A DNA stretch of 64,000 bases from Paraoerskovia marina DSM 21750 (GTDB lineage: Bacteria > Actinomycetota > Actinomycetes > Actinomycetales > Cellulomonadaceae). Every line of letters begins with the position of its first letter. The stretch's first letter is position 1. The DNA is taken from the NCBI RefSeq assembly GCF_000701465.1, contig NZ_JNIY01000003.1, positions 372,001 through 436,000 on the forward strand, written 5' to 3'. The position numbers and the translations under genes were made by a program. Under the pieces are notes generated by a model. That model saw only the letters and a list, made by a program, of their open reading frames with translations. It ran no database searches and had not been told where the DNA came from. Positions 1-8,877 of this stretch are shown piece by piece.

Positions 1-189
1 CGGATCCGCGCGGCCGGGTACTCGGCCCCGGGTGGCGAGAACCTGGCACGCGGCCAGACGAGCGCGACCCAGGTGATGAAGGAGTGGATGGCGAGCGCGG
101 GTCACCGGGCCAACATCGTGAACTGCTCGTTCCGGACGATCGGTGTGGGGCAGGCGGGCGTCTACTGGGCGCAGGAGTTCGGCTACTAG
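1..189 (+). CDS. CAP/SCP-domain secreted protein, C-terminal part
   Basis: The window opens inside this gene; 62 codons remain before the TAG stop. The visible part contains GHRANI followed by a GVG...YWAQEF strand, the usual C-terminal signature of the CAP (SCP/TAPS) fold, with the preceding GENLA motif also present. Bacterial CAP proteins are mostly secreted and their substrate is rarely known. The signal peptide and any cell-wall-binding modules would lie upstream of the window and cannot be judged. There is no obvious link to the TetR gene that follows 139 bp later. Confidence 0.85.
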   Translation, partial: RIRAAGYSAPGGENLARGQTSATQVMKEWMASAGHRANIVNCSFRTIGVGQAGVYWAQEFGY

Positions 190-328
190 GGTGCTGCCCG
201 CGATCGTCTCGCACCTACCGGATGGGCGCTTTCTCGTGGCGACGGGGGTAGGTTGGTCGCGATATCGTCACAAACGGCGCGTCAGTCTCAACTCGTCGCG
301 CACCGGTCATGTGTCGCGAAGGAGTTCG

Positions 329-943
329 ATGTCGGAGGTCGCGCCCGTGCGCGGGTATGCGAAGGGTCGGCGCAAGCGCCTCGAGATCATCGAAGCAGCC
401 ACAGGTCTCTTCGGTGAGGTGGGCTACCGCGCGGCGTCTCTGCGGGAGATCTCCTCGCGCGTCGGTATCTCGCACCCGGGGCTCCTGCACCACTTCCCGA
501 CCAAGGAGACGCTGCTCGCGGCGGTGCTCGAGCACCGGGACGAGCTCGACGAGGTCCGGCTCGCGGAGGACCGGTCGGAGGGGGTCGGGTTCTTCGCCGC
601 CCTCGTCCAGATGGTCCAGCGGAACCAGTCGCAGCCGGGGATGATCGAGCTCTACGCGATGCTCTCGATCGAGGCGACCGTTCCCGATCACCCGGCGCAC
701 GCCTACTTCCAGCAGCGGTACCAGAGCCTGATCGAGCGGATCTCCGAGGAGCTCGCCCGGATGGTCGACGACGACCGCCTGCCCGCGTCGACCGACGTGG
801 GGGCGACAGCGCGTTCGATCGTCGCGCTGATGGACGGGCTCCAGGTGCAGTGGTTGATGGACCGGGACCGCCCCGACGAGCGTGTCGACATGGCCGCGGC
901 GTTGCGCGCACACCTGTGGCTCCTGGGCCGCGTCGAGGTCTGA
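329..943 (+). CDS. TetR-family transcriptional regulator
   Basis: Predicted 204-residue DNA-binding repressor. The N-terminal helix-turn-helix spans roughly residues 19-63 (IEAATGLFGEVGY...LREISSRVGISHPGLLHHFPTKE), the classical TetR_N pattern; the C-terminal ligand domain is variable. The reading frame is open from position 143, but ATG 329 is preferred because AAGGAG lies at 319-324 and the protein then begins just ahead of the HTH. It is followed 50 bp later by a GH20 hexosaminidase on the same strand, so it probably controls that gene and perhaps the phosphorylase genes beyond. The effector is unknown; a chitin-derived sugar is an inference from context. Confidence 0.88.
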   Translation: MSEVAPVRGYAKGRRKRLEIIEAATGLFGEVGYRAASLREISSRVGISHPGLLHHFPTKETLLAAVLEHRDELDEVRLAEDRSEGVGFFAALVQMVQRNQSQPGMIELYAMLSIEATVPDHPAHAYFQQRYQSLIERISEELARMVDDDRLPASTDVGATARSIVALMDGLQVQWLMDRDRPDERVDMAAALRAHLWLLGRVEV

Positions 944-993
944 ACGACGACCCCGCTCCCGTGGTCGTCCCGAAAATCGTCCGAGAGGCTGTC

Positions 994-2613
994 ATGTTCC
1001 CTGTCGTCCCGCTCCCGCTGTCCGTCACCGAGGCCGACGGTTCCTTCGTGCTGTCGGACGCGACGCCCGTCGTCGTCACGGACCCTCTGGCCGCGGCCAT
1101 GGCGCACGTGTTCGCCGACGACCTGGCCGTCGAGACCGGTCTGCGTCTCGACGTGACGTCCGGGTCCGGCGCCGTGCACGCCGGCGCGATCGTGTGCGAG
1201 GTGGCGGTCGACGACCCCGAGCTCGCGGCCCTCGGGGTCCCGCAGGGTGTCCGGGCGGACGGGCGGGCCGCCGTGAGCGAGTCCTACGCACTCGCGGTCA
1301 CCGACGACGGCGTGCGAGTGCGCGGGCGCGGGGCTGAGGGGGTGCTCCGGGGCCTCACGGTGCTGCGCCAGCTGCTGGTCGCCGCCCCTGTAGACCCTGA
1401 GACGGGTGCGCGCACCCTGGGTGCCGTCCGCGTCGTCGACTCCCCGCGCTACGCCTGGCGCGGGCTCTCGTTCGACGTCGCGCGGACCTTCCACGACGTC
1501 GCGACCGTCCGCCGGGTGATCGACCTGCTCGCGATGCACCGGATGAACGTGCTGCACCTGCACCTGACGGACGACCAGGGCTGGCGGATCGAGGTCCCGG
1601 AGCGTCCGGCGCTGACCCAGGTCGGTGCCCGCGGCGCGGTGGGGGACCGGCGTGGGGGCTACTACACCGTCGAGGACCTGCGGGGCCTCGTCCGGTACGC
1701 CGCCGCCCGGCGGGTCGCGATCGTCCCCGAGATCGACGTGCCAGGGCACTCGGCGGCGATGCTCGCCGCCTACCCGGAGCTCCTCGGGGATCGTGCGGCC
1801 ACCGCGGGGGAGCGTGCCGACGGGCAGGCGGGGCCCTCGACCCTCGACCCCGACCTCGAGGCCACGTGGGCCGTGCTCTCAGACGTCCTCGACACGGTCG
1901 TCGACGTCTTCCCGTCCCGGTACGTCCACATCGGTGGTGACGAGGCGGTCGGGATGCCCGACGACGTCCACGCAGCCTTCGTGACCCGCTTCGCCTCCGA
2001 GGTCGTGGCCCGCGGGCGGCGCGTGGTCGGTTGGCAGGAGGCGTCCCGCGGGCTTCTGGGTCCGGATGCGCTCGCCCAGCACTGGATCGACTTCGTGCCT
2101 ACGGACGGGACGACGGTGGACCGCAGCCAGTTCGACCACGTCGACCCGGCACTGCTCGACGTGCTGGTCGAGATGTTCTCCAAGGCGCCGGCCGACGTCG
2201 GGCGCACGCTGGACCAGGGCGCCCGGGCGATCGTCTCGCCGACGGCGCACGCCTATCTCGACCGCCAGTACTCGGCACCCTCGGACGACCCGGCGCAGGA
2301 GGCGGACCGCGCACGGCTCGGACTTCCTGCCTACGCCCCCGGCACCGTGGAGGACTTCTACTCCTGGGAGCCGTCGACGGCCGTCCACGCACTGCCCGCC
2401 GAGGCCGTCGCCGGCGTCGAGGCGGCGATCTGGTGCGAGTCGGTCACCGACGCGCGGGACCTCGACCTGTTGCTCCTGCCGAGGCTCGCCGGCCTGGCCG
2501 AACGGGCCTGGTCGCCCGCCGGGGCGTCGTCGTACGCCGACCACGCGACCCGCGTCGCGGCGGTCGCCCCTGCCTGGGAGACGCGCGGGCACGACTGGTT
2601 CAGGGCCCTGTAG
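994..2613 (+). CDS. GH20 beta-N-acetylhexosaminidase
   Basis: Predicted enzyme of 539 residues that releases terminal beta-GlcNAc (or GalNAc) from chitin oligosaccharides. An N-terminal GH20b-type domain (about residues 8-140) precedes the catalytic barrel, which contains HIGGDEA with Asp316-Glu317, the polarising Asp and general acid used in substrate-assisted catalysis in this family. WRGLSFDVAR and HLTDDQGWR are further GH20 signatures. No signal peptide is visible, so it probably acts in the cytoplasm on imported oligosaccharides. The start ATG at 994 is chosen because the protein then begins with the family-typical N-terminal strand (FPVVPLPLS). It lies between a TetR gene and the mutase/chitobiose phosphorylase pair, which supports chitin use. 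Confidence 0.93.
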   Translation: MFPVVPLPLSVTEADGSFVLSDATPVVVTDPLAAAMAHVFADDLAVETGLRLDVTSGSGAVHAGAIVCEVAVDDPELAALGVPQGVRADGRAAVSESYALAVTDDGVRVRGRGAEGVLRGLTVLRQLLVAAPVDPETGARTLGAVRVVDSPRYAWRGLSFDVARTFHDVATVRRVIDLLAMHRMNVLHLHLTDDQGWRIEVPERPALTQVGARGAVGDRRGGYYTVEDLRGLVRYAAARRVAIVPEIDVPGHSAAMLAAYPELLGDRAATAGERADGQAGPSTLDPDLEATWAVLSDVLDTVVDVFPSRYVHIGGDEAVGMPDDVHAAFVTRFASEVVARGRRVVGWQEASRGLLGPDALAQHWIDFVPTDGTTVDRSQFDHVDPALLDVLVEMFSKAPADVGRTLDQGARAIVSPTAHAYLDRQYSAPSDDPAQEADRARLGLPAYAPGTVEDFYSWEPSTAVHALPAEAVAGVEAAIWCESVTDARDLDLLLLPRLAGLAERAWSPAGASSYADHATRVAAVAPAWETRGHDWFRAL

Positions 2614-2725
2614 CGGAGGAGCCCGCGTCGACACCCTGACCAGGGTGCAGGCCTCCACGGGGCAAGCGCGGGCGCTGCGTCGCGTCATCGGCCAGGAGGG
2701 TTCGCAAAAGTTCACCGCCCGTACT

Positions 2726-2756
2726 TTGCAAGGACGGTGGCCTAAAGCGTTACGAT
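2726..2756 (+). promoter_or_regulatory. Putative promoter with inverted repeat for the mutase/phosphorylase genes
   Basis: In the 205 bp gap upstream of the fusion gene there is a TTGCAA (2726-2731) and a TACGAT (2751-2756) separated by 19 bp, resembling -35 and -10 boxes. An imperfect inverted repeat, GCAAAAGT (2704-2711) and ACTTTGC (2723-2729), overlaps the -35 and could be an operator. The patch is AT-richer than its surroundings. This is pattern recognition only. Confidence 0.4.
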
Positions 2757-2818
2757 GGCCCGAGGAGGCACGGTCTGCCCGGTCGTGCCGGACGCGTCAC
2801 CGACACCGAGGACGGCAC

Positions 2819-5035
2819 ATGACCCGGTCGCAGCAGGTAACAACGCAGAGCGCGCGTGCGGCGGTCGTGCTCGCCGCGGGCCACGACGAGCAGTCCCGCG
2901 CGCTCCTGACCCACCCGCTCGGTGACTCGACGGTCGTCGAGCTCGCGCTCGTCAACGTCCGCAAGGTCATCCCGGCCGACCGGATCGTCGTCGTCATCTC
3001 ACCCGACGAGACAGAGATTCCAGGCCTTCTGGGCGACGACCTCACGTACGTCACGCAGCTCAGCCCCCGGGGGACCGGCGACGCCGCCCTCGCCGCACGG
3101 ACCGCGATCGGGCACGCGCTCGGCGACCAGGCGGGCGACGCCGCGGTGCTGGTCACCTACGCGGACACGCCTCTCCTGCGCGCCCAGTCGCTGCGGGGCC
3201 TGCTCACCCGTCACACGCTGACCGGCGCCGACCTCTCTCTCCTGACCGCCGTCGTCGAGAACCCCGAGCCCGGGTACGGCCGCATCGAGCGCACCACCGA
3301 CCACGCCATCAGCGCCATCCTCGAGCAGGAGGACCGCACCGCGACCGAGGGTCGGCTCACCGAGGTCAACGTCGGCGCCTACGTCGCCGCCCCGGGGCTG
3401 CTGTTCTCGCAGATCGAGGCGCTGGCGGCCGAGGGCGAGCACCGCCTCACTGAGGTCGCGCGTCGCGTGATCGGCGCCGACCGGAAGATCTCCAGCTACC
3501 GCATCTACGACACCGACGAGGTGCGCGGCGTCAACTCGGAGGACGAGCTCGCGGAGGCGGCCGACGTCGTCCTCAAGCGGCTCTTCATCCCCAAGAAGAA
3601 CACCGACACCAAGATCGTCTTCGGCACCGGCGGGTGGCGCGCCGTCATCGGCGAGGGCTACACGCTCGCGAACGTCCGTCGCCTGTGCCAGGCCGTCGCG
3701 AACGAGGTCGTGCGCCAGGGGCTCGAGACCAACGGCGTCGTCATCGGCGGCGACCGCCGCTTCCTCTCGCGCGAGTCGGCCGAGGCCGCCGCCGAGGTGT
3801 TCGCCGGGAACAACATCCCCGTCACGCTCCTGCCCGACGACGTCCCGACACCGCTCGTGACGTTCGCCGCCCCGTACCTCGACGCGGCCTACGGCATCAT
3901 CATCACGTCGTCGCACAACCCGCCGGAGTGGAACGGCATGAAGGTGTTCCGCCGCGACGGGTCGCTGCCGCTGGACGAGGAGACCGACCGCTATCAGGAC
4001 GAGGCCAACGCTCTGTCCGTGGACGACGTCATCACCCTCGACATCGACCTGGCGCGCCGCACCGGCATGATCACGGACCGCGTGCTCACCGAGCCCTACG
4101 TGGACGCGATCGAGAAGATCGTCGACGTCGAGTCCGTGCGGGGCTCGGACCTGCGCGTGATCGTCGACCCGATGTACGGCACCAGCCAGGGCACGCTCGG
4201 CACGATCCTCAACGACATGCGCGTGCGCGCCGAGTTCATCCACGCCGCGCACAACCCGCTGTTCGGCGGGATCGCGCCGGCCCCGGACCTGCAGCGACTG
4301 TCCACGCTGATCTCGATGATCGAGTCGGGCGGCGGTCGCTACGACCTCGGCATGGCGACCGACGGCGATTCCGACCGGATCGGCATCGTCGACGAGACCG
4401 GCGAGTACATCTCGAGCAACGACCTCCTGCTCCTCCTCTACTGGTACCTGCACGAGGTCCGTGGCGAGAAGGGCGGCGTCGTCCGCAACCTCGCGACCAC
4501 GCACCTGCTCGACCGGCTCGCCGCGCACTTCGGCGAGGAGTCGTTCGAGTGCCGCGTCGGCTTCAAGCACGTCACCGCCGGGATGGACAAGATCGGAGCC
4601 GTCCTCGGCGGCGAGTCGTCGGGTGGTCTGACGATCCGCGGCTGGATCCTCGGCAAGGACGGCATCTTCGCGTGCGCGCTCGTGGTCGAGATGCTGGCCC
4701 GCACGGGCAAGCGGATCTCCGAGCTGCGCGAGATGATCTACGAGATCACCGGGCGCCTTTACACGCTCGAGGCCGGGGTCCCCGCCACGCCCGAGATGCG
4801 GATCGCGGTGCCGCGCCGTCTCGAGGCCGAGCCCCTGACGCACATCGGCGAGTACTCGGTGGTCAGCGTCTCGCACCTCGACGGCACCAAGATCCTGCTG
4901 GAGAACGACAACTGGGCCCTGCTGCGCTTCTCCGGCACCGAGCCGGTGCTGCGGATGTTCGTCGAGGCCGACTCGCCGGAGAAGGCGACCGAGCTGCTCG
5001 ACTGGCTCAAGACCTTCGTCACCGCCGGCATCTGA
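2819..5035 (+). CDS. Fusion of GlmU-like nucleotidyltransferase domain and phosphoglucomutase/phosphoacetylglucosamine mutase
   Basis: Predicted 738-residue two-domain cytoplasmic protein. Residues 1 to about 255 follow the GlmU pyrophosphorylase pattern (VVLAAG, YADTPLL in place of YGDVPL, GYGRI, EVNVGAYV, RGVNSED). The nucleotide-binding loop GxGTR...K is replaced by GHDEQSRALLTHPLG, with no Lys at the end. Residues from about 260 form a complete alpha-D-phosphohexomutase: SSHNPP with phosphoserine Ser365, metal loop D515-G-D517-S-D519-R, sugar loop GGESSGG near Glu599, and RFSGTEP near the end. ATG 2819 was chosen because the GlmU-like fold starts there; the frame is open further upstream inside the GH20 gene, without homology. 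It ends 49 bp before the chitobiose phosphorylase, whose GlcNAc-1-P product would suit either domain. Whether the N-domain is catalytic is uncertain. Confidence 0.9.
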   Translation: MTRSQQVTTQSARAAVVLAAGHDEQSRALLTHPLGDSTVVELALVNVRKVIPADRIVVVISPDETEIPGLLGDDLTYVTQLSPRGTGDAALAARTAIGHALGDQAGDAAVLVTYADTPLLRAQSLRGLLTRHTLTGADLSLLTAVVENPEPGYGRIERTTDHAISAILEQEDRTATEGRLTEVNVGAYVAAPGLLFSQIEALAAEGEHRLTEVARRVIGADRKISSYRIYDTDEVRGVNSEDELAEAADVVLKRLFIPKKNTDTKIVFGTGGWRAVIGEGYTLANVRRLCQAVANEVVRQGLETNGVVIGGDRRFLSRESAEAAAEVFAGNNIPVTLLPDDVPTPLVTFAAPYLDAAYGIIITSSHNPPEWNGMKVFRRDGSLPLDEETDRYQDEANALSVDDVITLDIDLARRTGMITDRVLTEPYVDAIEKIVDVESVRGSDLRVIVDPMYGTSQGTLGTILNDMRVRAEFIHAAHNPLFGGIAPAPDLQRLSTLISMIESGGGRYDLGMATDGDSDRIGIVDETGEYISSNDLLLLLYWYLHEVRGEKGGVVRNLATTHLLDRLAAHFGEESFECRVGFKHVTAGMDKIGAVLGGESSGGLTIRGWILGKDGIFACALVVEMLARTGKRISELREMIYEITGRLYTLEAGVPATPEMRIAVPRRLEAEPLTHIGEYSVVSVSHLDGTKILLENDNWALLRFSGTEPVLRMFVEADSPEKATELLDWLKTFVTAGI

Positions 5036-5084
5036 CCCGTACTCGCCGAGCACGCCCCGAACTGAGAGACAGGAACCACCCCCG

Positions 5085-7508
5085 ATGCGCTACGGCCATT
5101 TCGACACCGACCGCGACGAGTACGTCATCGACCGACCGGACGTGCCGGTCTCGTGGACGAACTACCTGGGGACGAAGGACTTCTGTACCGTCCTGTCTCA
5201 CAACGGCGGCGGGTACTCGTACTACGAGTCCTCCCAGTACGGGCGGATCTCCCGCTTCCGTCCCAACGGGGTCCCGCTGGACCGACCGGGCCACTACGTC
5301 TACCTGCGCGACGACGCCGACGGCGACTTCTGGTCCGTCTCCTGGCAGCCGGTCGGCAAGCCGCTGAAGGCCGACGGTCACGAGGACGGGGCCGAGTACA
5401 CCACGCGCCACGGACTCGGGTACTCGACGTTCGAGGCGAAGTACAAGGGCATCGAGGCCGAGCAGACCATCGTCATCCCGCTGGACGACGACGTCGAGCT
5501 CTGGGACGTGAAGGTCACCAACACCTCGGACGAGGTGCGGACGCTGACCGTCGGGTCGTACGTGGAGTTCAGCTTCCACACGATCACGATCGACAACCAG
5601 AACCTGCAGATGTCGCTCTACGCGTCCGGCTCCTCGTACGAGGACGGGATCATCGAGTACGACTTCTACTACGAGCCCTGGACGCACCACTACTTCGCCT
5701 CCAGCGAGACACCGTCGTCCTACGACTCCCTGCGCGACAACTTCATCGGCTCCTACCGGTCGGAGTCGAACCCGATCGCGATCGAGCGCGGCGAGGGGTC
5801 GAACAAGTCCGGGACCACGCAGAACCACTGCGGCTCGCTGCAGCACAAGATCACGCTGCAGCCGGGGGAGACCAAGCGCGTCGTCTACCTGCTGGGCTAC
5901 GGCTCGCGGGACGAGGCCGGGCGCGCCATGCAGGCCAAGTACGCCGACCTCGCGACGGTCGACGCCGAGCGCGCCCGCCTGCGCAAGCACTGGACCGACA
6001 AGCAGGACAAGCTCCGCATCCGCACGCCCCACGAGGGCATGAACACGATGATCAACACCTGGACGCTGCTCCAGGCGGAGACCTGCGTCGTGTGGTCGCG
6101 GTTCGCGTCGTTCGTCGAGGTCGGCGGCCGTGCGGGCCTGGGATACCGGGACACCGCCCAGGACGTCATGAGCGTCATCCACTCCAACCCGACCAAGACG
6201 CACCAGCGCATCGTCGAGCTCCTGCGGGCGCAGACCGAGGCCGGGTACGGGCTGCACCTGTTCGACCCGAAGGCCTTCGACCCGGACGCCCCGAAGCTCC
6301 CGGACGTCCCCTCGCCGACGATCGTGCCGACGCCGAGCACCGCGGACCTGATCCACGGCCTCGAGGACACCTGCTCGGACGACCACCTGTGGCTCGTGCC
6401 GTCGGTCGTGGAGTACGTCAAGGAGACCGGGCGGCTCGACTTCCTCGACGAGGAGATCCCGTTCGCCGAGGGCACCCCCGCCACGGTGTACGAGCACCTC
6501 AAGCGGGCGCTCGACTTCTCCACGGAGCAGGTCGGTGAGAACGGCGTCGCGCTCGGGCTCCGCGCCGACTGGAACGACTGCCTCAACCTCGGTGGCGGGC
6601 AGACGGCGCTCGTGACCTTCCTGCACGCCTGGGCCATCCGCGCGTTCCTCGAGATCGCGCGCCCGCTGGGCCGGACCGAGGACGTCGAGAAGTACGAGGC
6701 GGAGCTGGCCCGGATCACCGCCGTCGCCGACCGTGAGCTGTGGGACGGCAAGTGGTGGGTCCGCGGCTACACGCGCGACGGCGTCAAGGTCGGCTCGAAC
6801 GAGAACAAGCAGGGCAAGATCTTCCTCGAGCACCAGGCATGGCCCGTCATCGCCGGGATCACCAGCCAGGAGCGCGGCGAGCAGTCGATGGACTCCGTCC
6901 GTGAGCTGCTCGGCTCCGAGTACGGCAACCACCTCGCCTGGCCGGCGTTCACGGAGATCGACGACACCGTCGGCTTCCTGACGCGCGTCTACCCGGGCAT
7001 CAAGGAGAACGCGTCGATCTTCAGCCACCCGAACGCGTGGCCGATCATCGCCGAGGCCATGCTCGGACGTGGCGACGAGGCCGTCGCCTTCTACGACTCG
7101 ATTCTGCCGTACAACCAGAACGACAACATCGAGGTCCGTGGAGCCGAGCCGTACGCCTACGTGCAGTTCCTCTACGGCCGTGACCACGAGGACTTCGGCA
7201 AGGCGCAGAACCCGTGGCTCACCGGGACGGCCGGGTGGATGTACACGGCCGCGACCAAGTACATCCTCGGCATCCGCCTGGCACTCGACGGCCTGATCGT
7301 CGACCCCGCGATCCCGAAGGACTGGGACGGGTTCGAGGTGCGTCGTGAGTGGCGTGGCGCCGTCTACGAGATCGAGGTCAAGAACCCCGACCACGTCTCG
7401 AAGGGTGTCGCCTCGGTGACGATCGACGGCGTCGACCACCCGGCCGACCAGCCGATCCCCGCGCAGCCCGAGGGCGCCGAGGTGAAGGTCGTCGTCACCC
7501 TGGGCTGA
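5085..7508 (+). CDS. chbP: GH94 N,N'-diacetylchitobiose phosphorylase
   Basis: Predicted 807-residue cytoplasmic enzyme that splits (GlcNAc)2 with phosphate into GlcNAc-1-phosphate and GlcNAc. The catalytic region RADWNDCLNL places the general-acid Asp at about residue 498, and the phosphate-site TGTAGW motif is present near the C-terminus. Cellobiose phosphorylase was considered. However, the N-terminus (SWTNYLGTKDFCTVLSHN), GYRDTAQD, the TCSDDHLWL segment and the GGGQTALV loop match the Vibrio chitobiose phosphorylases as recalled, whereas cellobiose phosphorylases carry GFRDSNQD and a different loop. Length agrees with the family (about 800). It is the last gene of the GH20/mutase group. 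The specificity call rests on motif memory, not on an alignment. Confidence 0.88.
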   Translation: MRYGHFDTDRDEYVIDRPDVPVSWTNYLGTKDFCTVLSHNGGGYSYYESSQYGRISRFRPNGVPLDRPGHYVYLRDDADGDFWSVSWQPVGKPLKADGHEDGAEYTTRHGLGYSTFEAKYKGIEAEQTIVIPLDDDVELWDVKVTNTSDEVRTLTVGSYVEFSFHTITIDNQNLQMSLYASGSSYEDGIIEYDFYYEPWTHHYFASSETPSSYDSLRDNFIGSYRSESNPIAIERGEGSNKSGTTQNHCGSLQHKITLQPGETKRVVYLLGYGSRDEAGRAMQAKYADLATVDAERARLRKHWTDKQDKLRIRTPHEGMNTMINTWTLLQAETCVVWSRFASFVEVGGRAGLGYRDTAQDVMSVIHSNPTKTHQRIVELLRAQTEAGYGLHLFDPKAFDPDAPKLPDVPSPTIVPTPSTADLIHGLEDTCSDDHLWLVPSVVEYVKETGRLDFLDEEIPFAEGTPATVYEHLKRALDFSTEQVGENGVALGLRADWNDCLNLGGGQTALVTFLHAWAIRAFLEIARPLGRTEDVEKYEAELARITAVADRELWDGKWWVRGYTRDGVKVGSNENKQGKIFLEHQAWPVIAGITSQERGEQSMDSVRELLGSEYGNHLAWPAFTEIDDTVGFLTRVYPGIKENASIFSHPNAWPIIAEAMLGRGDEAVAFYDSILPYNQNDNIEVRGAEPYAYVQFLYGRDHEDFGKAQNPWLTGTAGWMYTAATKYILGIRLALDGLIVDPAIPKDWDGFEVRREWRGAVYEIEVKNPDHVSKGVASVTIDGVDHPADQPIPAQPEGAEVKVVVTLG

Positions 7509-7614
7509 CAGCCGTCCTCCGTCGAACGCCGACCCGGGATCCGTGCAAGGCTGGTGAAGAGCCCTGCCCCGACCCTGGGTCGGCGTCGTCGTTCGTCCGA
7601 ATAGGGGAGTTCCT

Positions 7615-8856
7615 GTGGTCGCCCAACCTCGCACCGGCCGTCGAGCTGTCGCGAGTCTGGCGATCTTCCTCGCGATGGCGAGTTGTTCGGCAGAATCGGC
7701 CCCCACCATCCGAACGACCCAGGGCGACGGGCCGTTCGCTCCGCTGGAGGTCTCCGTCACCGGACTCGTGCCGGGCGACGAGGCGACCGTTCGTTCGTCG
7801 ATGGAGACGGACTCTGGCTCGACGTATCGAGCCGAGGCGACGTTCGACGTTCCCGACGACGGACTCCTCGACCTCGCGTCAGACCGACCTGTCAGCGGTG
7901 ACTGGACCACGCCCGGGACGGGCGTAGCGCTCTGGGCGCTGACGGCGGACGGGCAGATGAGTCCGGAGGACTGGTTCGAGCCGCAGGTGCTCGACCTGGA
8001 GGTCGTGGACGACGATGGTGCCGTCGCGACGGCCGAGGTCGCGATACCCGGCATCGCGCCGGGCGTGAGGGTCGAGCCGCTGGATGCCGACGGCCTGACG
8101 GGGTCGTGGATCGTGCCGGCAGACTGGGACCCGTATGCCGAGGCCCGTCCCGGCGTCCTCGTCCTCGGCGGGTCGGAAGGAGGGACGGTCGGTGGCGAGG
8201 CCCTCGGGCGTGCAGTCGCCGGTCTCGGGTACCCCGCGCTCGCATTGGGCTACTTCGACGTGCCGACCGGCCCCGACACGCTCAGCGAGGTGCCGCTCGA
8301 GACGTTCGAGCACGCGCTCGACGTGCTCCGCGAGCAGCCGGGCGTCGACACGGATCGGGTCTTTGCCTTCGGCAACTCTCGAGGCGCTGAGCCCGCTCTC
8401 TGGCTCGCCGCGGAGCATCCCGACCTCGTTCGCGGTGCGATCGCGCCCGTCGCGGCCGGCTTCTTCGACTGCTCGCTCCCGCGGGGGAGTTCCGCATGGA
8501 CGTACGGAGGCGAACCGGTGGACCCGGGATGCTCGGACCGGCCGACCGGTGGGCCCGAGATCGACGTCGAGTCGATCGCGGGCCCGGTCGTCCTTGCCTG
8601 TGGCACTGCTGACGAGGTCTGGCCGTCGTGCAGGTTCCAGGACGACATCCTCGGCCGTCTTGCGCCGGACGAGGGCCGGCAGATTCGATCGTCGATCAAC
8701 GAGCTTGCCGGGCACGGCATCGCCCTACCGCCTCATACACCGCTCTTCGGTGAGGACGAGCCGAACCGTTCCGCGACGAACGCCGGTCGTGCTGTCTTCT
8801 GGGCAGACGTCACCGAGGTCCTCGCCAAGTCTGCGGAGGTATCCGCGGCGCCGTAG
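7615..8856 (+). CDS. BAAT/acyl-CoA thioesterase-like alpha/beta hydrolase, probable lipoprotein
   Basis: Predicted 413-residue protein. A basic N-terminus and hydrophobic stretch end in MASC (Cys24), a plausible though not ideal lipobox, so it is probably exported and anchored. Residues of about 40-155 look like the Ig-like N-terminal domain of the acyl-CoA thioesterase/bile-acid acyltransferase (BAAT) family. The rest is an alpha/beta hydrolase with LVLGGSEGG and nucleophile elbow GNSRGAE (Ser255), and a late GHG that could carry the His. The GTG start at 7615 has AGGGGAG six bases upstream. The substrate is unknown; an exported location argues against a CoA thioester. It stands alone after the phosphorylase gene. 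Confidence 0.75.
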   Translation: MVAQPRTGRRAVASLAIFLAMASCSAESAPTIRTTQGDGPFAPLEVSVTGLVPGDEATVRSSMETDSGSTYRAEATFDVPDDGLLDLASDRPVSGDWTTPGTGVALWALTADGQMSPEDWFEPQVLDLEVVDDDGAVATAEVAIPGIAPGVRVEPLDADGLTGSWIVPADWDPYAEARPGVLVLGGSEGGTVGGEALGRAVAGLGYPALALGYFDVPTGPDTLSEVPLETFEHALDVLREQPGVDTDRVFAFGNSRGAEPALWLAAEHPDLVRGAIAPVAAGFFDCSLPRGSSAWTYGGEPVDPGCSDRPTGGPEIDVESIAGPVVLACGTADEVWPSCRFQDDILGRLAPDEGRQIRSSINELAGHGIALPPHTPLFGEDEPNRSATNAGRAVFWADVTEVLAKSAEVSAAP

Positions 8857-8877
8857 CGCGCGAGCTGTGGAGTCGTG

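Noticed and set aside
2999-5053. Long minus-strand open frame opposite the mutase fusion
   Set aside because: It mirrors the coding strand of a gene with clear motifs, has an Asp/Val/Arg-biased composition and no homology; such shadows are common at this GC content. The same reasoning removed the other long antisense frames.
5085-7508. Calling the GH94 gene cellobiose phosphorylase because cellulases are nearby
   Set aside because: Several motifs (GYRDTAQD, TCSDDHLWL, the N-terminal SWTNYLGTKDFC) agree with chitobiose phosphorylases instead, and the GH20 neighbour supports GlcNAc substrates.
329-7508. DasR-type operator (dre site) in the chitin gene cluster
   Set aside because: No sequence close to TGGTCTAGACCA was found in the gaps of this region.
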